Shown: positions 16,697-25,150, counted from the stretch's first letter. The stretch: 57,925 nt of DNA from Deltaproteobacteria bacterium UBA7527 (GCA_002478225.1 DLMV01000017.1:42994-100918); one strand, 5' to 3'. The notes: a model not told the origin generated them from the letters alone. A program made the numbers and translations.

Positions 16697-17698
16697 CTAC
16701 TTCATTCCCCGTACTGCGATAAGCTCAGCCACTATGCTCACTGCTATCTCCTGCGGAGTTTCGGCGTGTATGCTTAAACCTATTGGCGCATGGACACCTG
16801 CTACTGTTTCCTCGTCAAAACCGATTTTCCGCATGTGGTCCAATACTATCTTGACCTTTCTTCTGCTTCCTATCATGCCTACGTACTTCGTTCTTCTCCT
16901 CAGCGCCTCTTCCAGTACATATGCATCATATTGATGCCCTCTCGTAACGATCGTCACATATTCCTTTCCGGTGAAGCTAAGACGATCGAATACAGCATGG
17001 AAATCATCGACAATTATCTCATCTGCGTCGGGGAAGCGTTCCCTGTTTGCGAATTCCTCCCTGTCGTCAATGATAACAACATGAAAATCAACGATCTCCG
17101 CAATCCTGGCAAGAAACTGAGAGACATGACCCGCACCAAAAATATAGAGCACCGAGGGCGACCGGAGAGGCTCAACAACAATTCCGTCAGATATGTACGG
17201 CCTTTTCTCGCTTAGATAGTTGCCCAGCTCCTCTACCTCTTTCTCTGGAAGTATATCTCCTGTTATAGCCGCATCCTCGTCGATCAATGTCTTTGTAAAG
17301 ACACCGCTGCCGAATTTTGTAACGACAATACCCCGCGCATCTTCCTGCAACATCTCACCGATCTTTTTGTACACTCCGGCATATTTCTGCAGGACAGGTT
17401 CAAGAAGGACATCGACATTTCCGCCGCAGAGCATCCCGTCATCAGCCACTGCACTTGAATCCATCCTTACATTCATGATCCTTGGCTCGCCCTTGTTCAT
17501 CATGCACTTTGCTTCACTGCATGCGTCAGCCTCAAGCCTTCCGCCCCCGATGGTTCCATAAATCTTTCCATCTTCCCCCACCAGCATCTTTGCGCCCACG
17601 TCTCTCGGCGCAGAGCCTGCCCGGTAGATGACCGTTGCGAGAATGCCCCTTTTGCCCTCTTTGAGATACTGTTCTATAATTTCATAAATATCCATCAT
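16697..17698 (-). CDS. xdhC: XdhC/CoxI family molybdenum-hydroxylase maturation protein
   Basis: A 333-residue protein with the two XdhC modules. The N-terminal part has ATVIYRAGSAPRDVGAKM, a GTIGGGRLEADA motif and MLCGGNVDVLLEP. The C-terminal Rossmann domain has LYIFGAGHVSQFLARIAE, IIDDREEFANRERFPDA, RGHQYDAYVLEEAL and YVGMIGSRRK. These proteins bind and sulfurate the molybdenum cofactor before insertion into xanthine-dehydrogenase-type enzymes. Start: ATG at 17698 with GGGAG upstream; a TTG is directly before it. It lies with yqeB, a MoeA-like gene and mocA, a set typical of selenium-dependent molybdenum hydroxylase maturation. No hydroxylase is in the window. Confidence 0.9.
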   Translation of the reverse strand: MMDIYEIIEQYLKEGKRGILATVIYRAGSAPRDVGAKMLVGEDGKIYGTIGGGRLEADACSEAKCMMNKGEPRIMNVRMDSSAVADDGMLCGGNVDVLLEPVLQKYAGVYKKIGEMLQEDARGIVVTKFGSGVFTKTLIDEDAAITGDILPEKEVEELGNYLSEKRPYISDGIVVEPLRSPSVLYIFGAGHVSQFLARIAEIVDFHVVIIDDREEFANRERFPDADEIIVDDFHAVFDRLSFTGKEYVTIVTRGHQYDAYVLEEALRRRTKYVGMIGSRRKVKIVLDHMRKIGFDEETVAGVHAPIGLSIHAETPQEIAVSIVAELIAVRGMK

Positions 17699-17720
17699 CA
17701 AAACTCCCGTAAACCGGTTA

Positions 17721-17782
17721 GTCGTGAATCGTAAGTCGTAAGGGGTAAGGGATCAGATCGCCTGACGCCTCACGCCTGACGG
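17721..17782. repeat. Inverted heptamer arrays inside the molybdenum operon
   Basis: Four in-phase units of GTCGTGA/GTCGTAA type (17721-17748), then 13 bp, then three units CTGACGC, CTCACGC, CTGACGG (17762-17782) that are approximate reverse complements. The element fills the yqeB-xdhC gap. Confidence 0.75.
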
Positions 17783-17786
17783 TTTT

Positions 17787-18599
17787 TCATCGGTTTCTAT
17801 TGTATGCGTGCATTATCCCTTCGAGCACGCCGCCGCCGATAGCCCTTGCCTTTTCGGTAATGGTGTAGCACCATTCCTTTTTTCCCCGAGGATCTACATC
17901 TCCTATCTTCTCGTTGGCGGAGACTCTTATCTCGCGTATGAGCCCTCTGAGTATGCCGTTAAAAGGAGCCTCTACAGGGGTATTATCAACATAGACCACG
18001 ATCTCTCCCTTTTTTACACGATCACCGATCTTCTTATTAACATGCTTTATTGTGCCGGCGTGCGGCGAGCGCAATACCCGTTCAGTTGTGTATCCCATAA
18101 CAGGCCCGGGAACCCCCGTGTGCGCCTCTGTCGACCCTTTATATATAGCTCTGCCAAGGTCATGCCCCCTGTTGCTTTCGACAACCACATGTACATCGGT
18201 AGGAGCATTGAAGCCAGGCCCCACACCTATAACGAGCGCTGCTTCATCTTTCTTTGTCCCCAGGTTCTTCTTTGCCATGATAGCGTCAATGACCACATCC
18301 GGTTTCAGTGTCTTTACCGCCTTCCATTTTGGATCTATAAGAACAGCGATCCGTTCTCCCTTCCAGATATGCTCCACGTCTTTGACCGAATCTGCCAGTT
18401 CTGCCGTGACACCTTCCACTTTTACCGTGCCTTCGTATACTGCCTCAGAAAACGCTACCGTCCTTCTCACCGTGATTGGCCGTGCGATCTCTGTCATTGC
18501 TATCTTCGTTATATTTGCCATAAACAGCCTGTGGGCAATGCCCGTTGCCATCTCACCGGCACCCTTTATCAAGACCGTGAGATCTCTTATATTATTCAA
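17787..18599 (-). CDS. yqeB: YqeB / EF2563-family selenium-dependent molybdenum hydroxylase system protein
   Basis: A 270-residue protein. The N-terminal VLIKGAGEMATGIAHRL is a nucleotide-binding-like loop, ADSVKDVEHIWKGERIAVLIDP follows, and IGVGPGFNAPTDVHVVVESNRGHDLGR is the family hallmark near residue 125. A biotinyl/lipoyl-like hammerhead segment (SPHAGTIKHVNKKIGDRVKKGEIV) sits near 180. The family co-occurs with selenium-dependent molybdenum hydroxylases, but its biochemistry is not settled. TTG start at 18599 supported by GGAGGG. The link with selenium agrees with selB in the same window. Confidence 0.88.
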   Translation of the reverse strand: MNNIRDLTVLIKGAGEMATGIAHRLFMANITKIAMTEIARPITVRRTVAFSEAVYEGTVKVEGVTAELADSVKDVEHIWKGERIAVLIDPKWKAVKTLKPDVVIDAIMAKKNLGTKKDEAALVIGVGPGFNAPTDVHVVVESNRGHDLGRAIYKGSTEAHTGVPGPVMGYTTERVLRSPHAGTIKHVNKKIGDRVKKGEIVVYVDNTPVEAPFNGILRGLIREIRVSANEKIGDVDPRGKKEWCYTITEKARAIGGGVLEGIMHAYNRNR

Positions 18600-18615
18600 C
18601 TCTGCCCTCCATACA

Positions 18616-18643
18616 TTTCAAATTTCAAATCTCAAATTTCAAA
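18616..18643. repeat. Four-unit heptamer array (TTTCAAA type)
   Basis: Four consecutive 7-bp units (TTTCAAA, TTTCAAA, TCTCAAA, TTTCAAA) occupy the short yqeB-moeA gap. Same period as all other arrays here, with a different unit. Confidence 0.85.
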
Positions 18644-18647
18644 TCCA

Positions 18648-19664
18648 TTAGGGTCCTTTCCCGAAAAAACACGTCGGGTAATGGCAAACACTGCAATTCA
18701 GGCATAATCCTCCATAGGAGAGCTTTACCATATCCTTTTCGTGCATCTTCTCGCCGGCCATGATCCTTGCGAGTATGATATCCATAACAGTATATTTGTT
18801 ATAATAGACGCATGCCGGAGCGCCCAGAATATACTTCCCTTTCAAACGCGCAACAAGAAACATCGCGCCGGGGAAAACAGGTGTTCCATAGAACAAGACC
18901 TCTGCTCCGGTTGCTTCTATGCCCTCCTTCGTCACATCGTCAGGGTCAACAGAGAGACCGGCAGTGGTCATGACGATATCCGCTCCCATGTCGAACTGGG
19001 CAATAATGGCATCCCTGATCATTGCAATATCGTCAGGCACGATCTCTTTGTTCACTACCGTTAACCCATAACCTTTTAATTTCTTCTCAACAACGTGGGA
19101 ACCATCGGGTATCCTCCCGCTGTAGACCTCGCTTCCGGTGATCACAAGGCCCATCTTCAGCTGCCTGAAAGGGCTTATCCTTATAACGCCTTTCTCCCCT
19201 GTCCGCTCGACCTTTTTCAGTTCACGCTCTTTAATGTAGAGAGGAATTATCCTCGTTGCCGCAACGATATCGCCCGGCTTAACCGGATGTCTGTTTGGGA
19301 CTGTGCTCAAGAGAATGTCCTTGATCCTGTTCATCTCATAGAGGTACCGGTCATTGACGTAAAAAAGCCCGCCCACCTTGCTTATGATGCTGACCTTGCC
19401 TTCCTTTGGGGGCAAGGGCTCCATGTTCTCATCCATAATGGCCTGCGCTATCCTCATGCCCGCCTCGTTCTCGTGCACTCCTTTTATTTCTCCTTCAAAA
19501 ACGTAGAGGCTCCTTTTGCCGAGGTCCAGGAGCTTCTCTATATCCTCTTTCCCAATGACCTTTCCTCTCCGGAACGCGACATCCTTCTTCTTCCCGGGAA
19601 TGATCTCGGTGATATCATGGGCAAGGACCATGCCTAGCGCCTCTTCAACGTTGACCTTTTTCAA
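18648..19664 (-). CDS. MoeA-like molybdopterin-binding protein with a cysteine-rich tail
   Basis: A 338-residue protein. The N-terminal half has MoeA-like features (EEALGMVLAHDITEIIPG and a KKKDVAFRRGKVI loop). The C-terminal half is a MoCF/MogA-type domain with GLVITGSEVYSGRIPDGS, PDDIAMIRDAI and the conserved TTAGLSVDPDDVT. The last 20 residues carry CLNCSVCHYPTC, a possible metal or Fe-S site not present in classical MoeA. It probably handles the cofactor in the same pathway as MocA and XdhC. TTG start inside the mocA 3' end (20-bp overlap), so translation is coupled. Its exact reaction is not known. Confidence 0.82.
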   Translation of the reverse strand: MKKVNVEEALGMVLAHDITEIIPGKKKDVAFRRGKVIGKEDIEKLLDLGKRSLYVFEGEIKGVHENEAGMRIAQAIMDENMEPLPPKEGKVSIISKVGGLFYVNDRYLYEMNRIKDILLSTVPNRHPVKPGDIVAATRIIPLYIKERELKKVERTGEKGVIRISPFRQLKMGLVITGSEVYSGRIPDGSHVVEKKLKGYGLTVVNKEIVPDDIAMIRDAIIAQFDMGADIVMTTAGLSVDPDDVTKEGIEATGAEVLFYGTPVFPGAMFLVARLKGKYILGAPACVYYNKYTVMDIILARIMAGEKMHEKDMVKLSYGGLCLNCSVCHYPTCFFGKGP

Positions 19665-20256
19665 CTCTGTAACCCCTTTCCTTTAAAAGATCGATCTCTT
19701 CTGCTGAATCAATATCAAAGATACTGCCTTCGTCGCCCTCTATGTATAGCACATCTTCTGAATGTTTTTCTATAATTTCCCTTAAACCCCTGTCGCCTTC
19801 AAGGAGCGCCATCTCATTGCGATACTGCTGAATGTCGACGAGGACCGGGTGTCCTTTCACACCTCTGAACACAGGCAGCACGATCGGGGCTTTTTCTGAA
19901 AGAAAAGCATCGATCATCACATCTATCATCGCACCGTCAACAAATGGCTTATCGCCAAGCTGAAAGAAAACTCCCCTCGCTTTCGCAAGAAAAGGCAGGG
20001 AGACCCTTACGGAAGTTGACATGCCCTTCGCATGATCCTTGTTGTATATAACCTCCAGGGGAAGTCCGGCAATCTCCTGCGCGATCGCATCCGAAGCGTT
20101 CCCTGTGACAACAAAGACCTTTTCTATGGCAGACCTTAAAAAAGGCGCTATTGCCCTCCTGATGACCGTTTTATCATCTATTTTCAGAAGGAGTTTATTG
20201 TATCCAAGCCTGCTTGATGACCCTGCGGCAAGGATGACTGTATAGATCGGCTCCAT
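19645..20256 (-). CDS. mocA: MocA-like molybdenum cofactor nucleotidyltransferase (MobA/GlmU fold)
   Basis: A 203-residue nucleotidyltransferase. The N-terminal VILAAGSSSRLGYNKLLLKI is the nucleotide-binding signature of MobA-like enzymes. GMSTSVRVSLPFLAKARGVFFQLGDKPFVD holds the acceptor and metal site, and GVKGHPVLVD and GDRGLREII follow the MocA pattern. It would join CMP (or GMP) to molybdopterin for hydroxylase-type enzymes. It overlaps the MoeA-like gene and sits with YqeB and XdhC. No Shine-Dalgarno is seen before the ATG, which lies 16 bp after the DUF1858 stop, suggesting coupling. Confidence 0.85.
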   Translation of the reverse strand: MEPIYTVILAAGSSSRLGYNKLLLKIDDKTVIRRAIAPFLRSAIEKVFVVTGNASDAIAQEIAGLPLEVIYNKDHAKGMSTSVRVSLPFLAKARGVFFQLGDKPFVDGAMIDVMIDAFLSEKAPIVLPVFRGVKGHPVLVDIQQYRNEMALLEGDRGLREIIEKHSEDVLYIEGDEGSIFDIDSAEEIDLLKERGYRVEKGQR

Positions 20257-20272
20257 GTTATCGGCTGAAAAA

Positions 20273-20476
20273 CTACTGCTGATCTTTTGCGAGCACCTGG
20301 TTGAGGCTGTTCAAAAGCGTATCAATGTCTATGCCATGAACCTCAGCGCCCTGCTGGATATCTTCAAAGAGAGCGGCCTGGCATCCAACGCAGCCCAATC
20401 CATACTTTTCAAAGACCGGGATGGTCTCCGGATGTTTTCTTACGATTTCTTCGATCGACATCTTTTTATTGATCAT
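20273..20476 (-). CDS. DUF1858-domain protein
   Basis: A 67-residue small protein whose N-terminal MSIEEIVRKHPETIPVFEKYGLGCVGC fits DUF1858, a domain with a conserved CxxC-type cysteine pair found alone or fused to hybrid-cluster and ScdA-like proteins. The two cysteines CVGC can hold a metal or take part in redox chemistry. A strong AAGGAG precedes the ATG. It lies between AMMECR1 and the mocA group. The function is unknown. Confidence 0.8.
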   Translation of the reverse strand: MINKKMSIEEIVRKHPETIPVFEKYGLGCVGCQAALFEDIQQGAEVHGIDIDTLLNSLNQVLAKDQQ

Positions 20477-20531
20477 CCATCAAACTCCTTTAGGGTTTTC
20501 CGCCAAGGCCGGCCTGACCGCTTCACAACTC

Positions 20532-21074
20532 TTAAAAGACCTCCGCCGAAAAGATATAGATATTGGCATCCTTTGATTTCCACGCATCTTTCGGAAGTCC
20601 CGCCTTATAACAGGTGTGTTCGAGAAAGGCTGTCCTATCCAGGCCATGCTCGGCAGCGACCTGCGGAAGCAGAAGACCTGAATATGCGCCCTTTTCAATA
20701 TACAGACCATGGACGCCGACCTTTATCTCGTTCACGTCATCTATCTTCTTCATTGGCGTAAGAACAGATATCTCGACATCGATATCCTTCCATTCATTTT
20801 TATTGACGGGATTAAAGCGGGGATCGTGGAATGCCGCCTGGATCGCCATCTCTCTGATCGTCTCGTGGAGAGGCAAAAAACCCTTTATGTATCCTATGCA
20901 ACCCCTTAATTCGCCCTTTTTCTTCACAGTTACGAAAGCGCCTCTCTTCTCTCTCAGTGTTTCTGACAGCTCGAAAAGTTTCTTGTCGGTCCCAAAGAGA
21001 ACGCTTTCTATCGTATCCCGCGCTATCCGTTTAAGCTGATCCCTTTCTTTTTCAGAAAGATTCACAGGAAACAC
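20532..21074 (-). CDS. AMMECR1-domain protein (AmmeMemoRadiSam system protein A)
   Basis: A 180-residue AMMECR1 protein. The conserved core reads RGAFVTVKKKGELRGCIGYI (residues ~45-65), then AAFHDPRFNPV and EISVLTPM. The C-terminal LLLPQVAAEHG and CYKAGLPKDAW complete the family pattern. GTG start 3 bp after the MEMO1 gene stop. In many anaerobes AMMECR1 and MEMO1 occur with a radical SAM protein as a functionally unresolved three-part system. No radical SAM gene is adjacent here. Confidence 0.9.
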   Translation of the reverse strand: MFPVNLSEKERDQLKRIARDTIESVLFGTDKKLFELSETLREKRGAFVTVKKKGELRGCIGYIKGFLPLHETIREMAIQAAFHDPRFNPVNKNEWKDIDVEISVLTPMKKIDDVNEIKVGVHGLYIEKGAYSGLLLPQVAAEHGLDRTAFLEHTCYKAGLPKDAWKSKDANIYIFSAEVF

Positions 21075-21077
21075 CCG

Positions 21078-21908
21078 TCAGGATTTATAAAATACTGCCG
21101 ATACATAACCGACAACGGCGCTCCTGTCGCCGGAGACATCGCCTGAATTGGCATACTTCATCACCTGGCTGTGTCTCGCGCCAAGCTTATCCGACACCAT
21201 CATCGTTGTAAGCATCGGTCCCGCGCCGCATGCCTCCGTTCTGTTCATATCCAGGTCTTTGATCATGCCTGGAACATCAAAATGCTCAAGATGACCGACA
21301 ATGACGCTGTCAAGCTTTACTGCCGCAGAGTAAGGGTGATAATGGGACAGATCGGTGCTTCCAACGACAAGAAATTGCTTATTGCCTTTACGGATCACAT
21401 TCTCAATACAGTCAGACAATGTGGCGCACATATCAACTGTCTGCGTGCCCATGATCAATGGGACGATCGTAAAATCCCTCAAAACAGATTGCAGAAAAGG
21501 GACCTGCACCTCAAGGGAATGTTCGGCTTTATGGGCTTCTATGAACGGTCTTACTACAGCCGACGATCTTACAAGGTCTGCAACGGTCTCCTCATCGATC
21601 CCCACCAGACCAAGCGGCGTCTTATAGCTGCCCTTCTCTATAACGGCAACCCCTTCAAAATGGATCCTGTGACTTGGCGCCAGCACTATGACCGTATCAA
21701 ATGTCTCGTTCAAGATTGTCTTGAAGCCGTAGGCGGCTACCTGCCCGGAATACACATACCCTGCGTGAGGTGCGACAATACCGGTAATTCGGCCAGGTAT
21801 AGGAGGAACAGAAGCGTTTTTCAGGTATTTTTCAACATCTTCTCTGAGCGCCCCCGGGTCATCAGGATAGAACATGCCGCTTACTGCCGGTTCCCGCACA
21901 AAACCCAT
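21078..21908 (-). CDS. MEMO1-family protein (AmmeMemoRadiSam system protein B)
   Basis: A 276-residue protein of the LigB-like extradiol dioxygenase fold. REPAVSGMFYPDDP opens the protein, VAPHAGYVYSGQVAAYGF has the first metal histidine, and VLAPSHRIHFEGVAV, HSLEVQVPFLQ and VGSTDLSHYHPY follow. CGAGPMLTTMMVS and YVSAVFY close the family pattern. The start at 21908 is chosen because AGGAGA lies 7 nt upstream; the frame extends 14 codons further without support. It is the first gene of an eight-gene minus-strand run into the molybdenum cofactor set. Confidence 0.9.
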   Translation of the reverse strand: MGFVREPAVSGMFYPDDPGALREDVEKYLKNASVPPIPGRITGIVAPHAGYVYSGQVAAYGFKTILNETFDTVIVLAPSHRIHFEGVAVIEKGSYKTPLGLVGIDEETVADLVRSSAVVRPFIEAHKAEHSLEVQVPFLQSVLRDFTIVPLIMGTQTVDMCATLSDCIENVIRKGNKQFLVVGSTDLSHYHPYSAAVKLDSVIVGHLEHFDVPGMIKDLDMNRTEACGAGPMLTTMMVSDKLGARHSQVMKYANSGDVSGDRSAVVGYVSAVFYKS

Positions 21909-22000
21909 GAATTGTTCTCCTTGGATTCTATTATACCACACATGCCTCACTATATAAACAGGGCAAAGGGCAGTTTTTTAAATGAAATGAGGATGCCATG

Positions 22001-22009
22001 TGATATAAT
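22001..22009 (+). promoter_or_regulatory. Extended -10 promoter element before the retropepsin-like gene
   Basis: TG, one base, then a perfect TATAAT (22004-22009). No good -35 is visible, as is common for extended -10 promoters. The predicted RNA start at about 22016 abuts the GTG at 22017. Confidence 0.4.
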
Positions 22010-22016
22010 CCTTCCT

Positions 22017-22559
22017 GTGGAACACCGGGCGCTAAGGATATTTGCAATAAATGACCGTCAAGATAGAATTGGAAAGATCCTCCTGTCTTTAACGCTTATA
22101 TTATTCTTCCTCGTGACCATGGAAAAGGAAGCATGTGCTTCAGAAAAGATCCATATTGGGGTGGTAGAGGATGTGATGCTTTTGCCGTGGGGCATCATCC
22201 TCCCTGCGCGTATCGACACAGGAGCCTCATCGTCATCCCTCGATGCAAGAGATATAAGGATAGAGGGCAATACCGTCACATTCAAGTTGGCGCCACGGCA
22301 CAGCGGGATCGAATTGAGCCTTCCCATCCTGCAACGGAAAACAATAAGGTCTGCAGGAACGCGCGAGACAAGGGTCGTCGTCGAACTTGAGATCTGCGTA
22401 GCCTCAAAACGTCTTCGCACAAGGGTCAACCTGAATGACCGCTCCCGCGTCCAATACCCAATGCTTCTGGGAAGGGACATCCTTATGAATAATTTCATCA
22501 TCGACTGCTCTCACACAAAATGCACGGTCCCGAACTGTCCGGAGGTGCCGGCACGATGA
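22017..22559 (+). CDS. Secreted retropepsin-like protease of the RimK-associated ('ATP-dependent zinc protease') family
   Basis: About 180 residues. A hydrophobic segment (ILLSLTLILFFLV) leads to an exported aspartyl-protease-like domain with the signature PARIDTGASSSSLDA near residue 65 and the second strand PMLLGRDILMNNFIIDC near 160. The start is uncertain: GTG at 22017 fits the extended -10 box just upstream, and in-frame ATGs at 21987 and 21993 lie before it. Its stop overlaps the next start (ATGA). The family occurs with ATP-grasp glutamate ligases, as here, and is thought to trim peptide tags. The catalytic type (aspartic versus zinc) is disputed for the family. Confidence 0.78.
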   Translation: MEHRALRIFAINDRQDRIGKILLSLTLILFFLVTMEKEACASEKIHIGVVEDVMLLPWGIILPARIDTGASSSSLDARDIRIEGNTVTFKLAPRHSGIELSLPILQRKTIRSAGTRETRVVVELEICVASKRLRTRVNLNDRSRVQYPMLLGRDILMNNFIIDCSHTKCTVPNCPEVPAR

Positions 22560-24085
22560 AACGCCCTGCAGTCCTGCTCGTGTTTGGCCTTTGCATCCTC
22601 ACGACCATACTCCTTCTTTACCGTATCATGAGGCTGGGGTATCCTGTCCTGCCCGCAGTCAGCGGGCGGGCATTCAATTTCAAGTTCGACGGACATATAA
22701 AAAGCAGCGGCAGCGATACAACCCTTTCTGTCGCCCTGCCGTTAGAACGGCCGGGGCTCGTTATATCAGAGGAGTATTTCGGCTCCGGATCTTTAAGCTT
22801 CAGCCTCATTAAGAAAGAGTCGGGACGTTACGGAGTGTGGACCGGACAGACAGGCCCTGATGGTGAAATTGTCTCATACTGGGCAACGATCCTCGTCCGT
22901 TCCCCTGTAACTGCAAAGTTAAAGCCCCCTGTTTTAGACGGATACCCGTCGTCAATAAGCAAGGACGAACAGGCAGCCGCTGAAAAAATAACAGACAGGT
23001 TCAAGTCCCTCTCCCTTCCGAACCGGATCAGGTCAATCCTTCAGCTGGCGGGAAGTATCCGGAATAGATCTCCCTCTGAAGGTCATGAGCTTGGGTTCAT
23101 CAAACGTATGGACGAAAAATATGACCGGTCAATACTTCTTCTAACCCTCTTCAGGGCAGCCTCCATCCCTGCAAGGACCGTTGAGGGCATCAGTCTCACC
23201 GAAGGTGTTATCGCAAGACCGCTAAAGTGGATCGATGCGTGGAACGGACAGAAGTGGGAAAGTATCAGCATTGACGGACAGGAGGTAATAAAAGACCAGG
23301 CATCGCTGTTGGCCCTTACGTTCACCGGCACACAGGTTGTTCATGTCTCCGGAGGATCGATTCATGACATCCGTTGGGATATAAACCGACAGATCATCGG
23401 CACGTGGCGCCACAATTATGAGCACATTAGCCGTTCAGAGCGATTTCTCGACCGCTGGTCGCTTTTTCGCCTTCCGGTCGAATTTCAGCAGACCTTCCGC
23501 ATCCTCCTTCTCGTTCCTATCGGCGCCCTGCTCATCTCCATACTTCGCAATATAATCGGTTTTCCAACCTTCGGAATATTTATGCCCGTCCTGATGGCGC
23601 TCTCATTCCGCAATACAGGATTGATATACGGACTTTGCATATTCGCAGGAGTGATCCTTATCGGTTATACAGCGCGCCGTTTCCTTGACAGGCTTCGTCT
23701 CCTCCTGGTGCCCCGCATGTCTGTATTGCTCACACTGGTTATCGTCTGCTTTACATTACTCGCCCTTCTGGGCAACAAATTCGGCCTGCGGCAGGTTATG
23801 GCGGTTGGCCTCCTGCCCTTCGTTATTCTCGTCATGACCATAGAACGGTTTTTTGTTGTTGTCGAAGAACACGGGATCGGCACAGCATTACAGACCGCCG
23901 CTGGAAGCGCTGCTGTAGCTATCATAACATACCTCATCATCAGCTGGGAAACGCTCCAGTTGACATTTTTCATATACCCTGAGCTTCTCCTTGCGATAGG
24001 CGCCCTGCAGATCCTCGTTGGCAGATACACCGGCTACCGGCTTTCAGAACTTTTTCGCTTTCGGGAATTTCGCAATCGGTCATGA
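22556..24085 (+). CDS. Inactive transglutaminase-like domain fused to 7 transmembrane helices
   Basis: A 509-residue protein. An N-terminal signal/anchor helix is followed by an exported region (residues ~30-300) with a degenerate transglutaminase-like fold (RAASIPARTVEGISL, WIDAWNGQKWESI), then about seven transmembrane helices from residue ~320. This architecture is known next to alpha-L-glutamate-ligase-like ATP-grasp proteins, which is the arrangement here. ATG at 22556 is supported by GGAGGT and a 4-bp stop/start overlap. It presumably recognises a peptide or peptidoglycan-linked product at the membrane. The function is not established. Confidence 0.82.
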   Translation: MKRPAVLLVFGLCILTTILLLYRIMRLGYPVLPAVSGRAFNFKFDGHIKSSGSDTTLSVALPLERPGLVISEEYFGSGSLSFSLIKKESGRYGVWTGQTGPDGEIVSYWATILVRSPVTAKLKPPVLDGYPSSISKDEQAAAEKITDRFKSLSLPNRIRSILQLAGSIRNRSPSEGHELGFIKRMDEKYDRSILLLTLFRAASIPARTVEGISLTEGVIARPLKWIDAWNGQKWESISIDGQEVIKDQASLLALTFTGTQVVHVSGGSIHDIRWDINRQIIGTWRHNYEHISRSERFLDRWSLFRLPVEFQQTFRILLLVPIGALLISILRNIIGFPTFGIFMPVLMALSFRNTGLIYGLCIFAGVILIGYTARRFLDRLRLLLVPRMSVLLTLVIVCFTLLALLGNKFGLRQVMAVGLLPFVILVMTIERFFVVVEEHGIGTALQTAAGSAAVAIITYLIISWETLQLTFFIYPELLLAIGALQILVGRYTGYRLSELFRFREFRNRS

Positions 24086-25023
24086 TAGGGCAGGCATTCC
24101 GGCAATTAAAAGAAGCGGGCGTTCTCGGCATAAACAACCGTAATGCAGAATATATAATGGGGTACAATCCACGGTCACGCTATCCCCTGGTAGACAACAA
24201 AGTGCTTACGAAAAGACTTGCAAAAGAATACGGGATACCAACACCAGAGCTTTACCATGTCATCGAGCACCACGGCAGCTTGAAGAATCTTAAGGCAATG
24301 CTGGAGGGCTTAAATGAATTTGTCGTCAAGCCTGCAAGGGGTTCCGGAGGGAGTGGAATCGTTCTCATCGCAGAACGCACAGAACAGCATTTTATCACCC
24401 AGAGCAAAAAACCCATCACCCTGGAATACCTGAGCTATCACATATCTGATATCCTTTCGGGCATATTCTCTCTTCAGGGGCAGGAAGACCACGCGATCAT
24501 AGAATCGCTCATCCATCCTGATCAGACTTTTGCTGCCGTTACCTATCAGGGAGTGCCTGATGTAAGGATCATCGTCTATAGAGGCATTCCGGCAATGGCT
24601 ATGGTAAGGCTCCCGACAAAAGATTCTGACGGAAAGGCGAATCTTCATCGCGGCGCGATCGGCGCAGGTATCGAGCTTTCGACGGGAAAAACGATAACCG
24701 CCGTCCACAAATCACAGATCGTTACGCACCATCCCGATACAGGGAACCCTGTGAGCGGACTGCAGGTACCACACTGGGATACGATGCTTTCCATCGCCGG
24801 GCTCGCCACTGATATGACCGGTCTGGGTTACATAGGTGTCGATATTGTCATAGACCGCGACCAGGGTCCGGTGCTTCTTGAATTAAATGCCCGTCCGGGC
24901 CTTGCTATTCAGATGGCAAATAAACACGGCCTGTTGAAAAAACTCGAACACATTGATGCAGCACCGGCTGATATATTTGCGATACCTGAAAAACGCATCG
25001 CCTGGGCGAGAGAGAACCTGTGA
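24082..25023 (+). CDS. Alpha-L-glutamate-ligase-like (RimK-related) ATP-grasp protein
   Basis: A 313-residue cytosolic ATP-grasp ligase. It begins with GINNRNAEYIMGYNPR and YPLVDNKVLTKRLAKEYGIPTPELY, then the nucleotide loop FVVKPARGSGGSGIVLI (near residue 77). Metal-binding acids lie in GVDIVIDRDQGPVLLELNARPGLAIQ near 255. It overlaps the 7TM gene by 4 bp, completing a three-gene unit with the retropepsin-like protease. The likely reaction is ATP-dependent amide bond formation with glutamate or a similar amino acid. The acceptor is unknown. Confidence 0.85.
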   Translation: MIGQAFRQLKEAGVLGINNRNAEYIMGYNPRSRYPLVDNKVLTKRLAKEYGIPTPELYHVIEHHGSLKNLKAMLEGLNEFVVKPARGSGGSGIVLIAERTEQHFITQSKKPITLEYLSYHISDILSGIFSLQGQEDHAIIESLIHPDQTFAAVTYQGVPDVRIIVYRGIPAMAMVRLPTKDSDGKANLHRGAIGAGIELSTGKTITAVHKSQIVTHHPDTGNPVSGLQVPHWDTMLSIAGLATDMTGLGYIGVDIVIDRDQGPVLLELNARPGLAIQMANKHGLLKKLEHIDAAPADIFAIPEKRIAWARENL

Positions 25024-25027
25024 ATCC

Positions 25028-25150
25028 GTAAAAGGTAAAATGTAAAATGTTTAAATATCTGTTTTCTATTTTGCTAAAGGAAAACCCGGTACCGATGCCC
25101 TGCGGTGATGTATCCGGGTTTAACTTTTCACTTTTCACCTCTCACTTTTC
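25028..25150. repeat. Heptamer arms around a GC-rich hairpin (terminator-like)
   Basis: Left arm: three units of GTAAAAG/GTAAAAT (25028-25048). Right arm: four units of ACTTTTC type (25123-25150), roughly complementary to the left arm. Between them AAACCCGG (25082-25089) pairs with CCGGGTTT (25114-25121), a strong stem that could end transcription of the trio. Confidence 0.75.

Noticed and set aside
21171..22559. A 462-codon plus-strand frame
   Set aside because: Its first 270 codons lie antisense to the MEMO1 gene. Only the end, from about 22017, has protein-like features (the retropepsin-like domain).
22017..25023. Toxin or secretion effector module
   Set aside because: The gene trio matches the known protease, 7TM transglutaminase-like and ATP-grasp association; no toxin features were seen.
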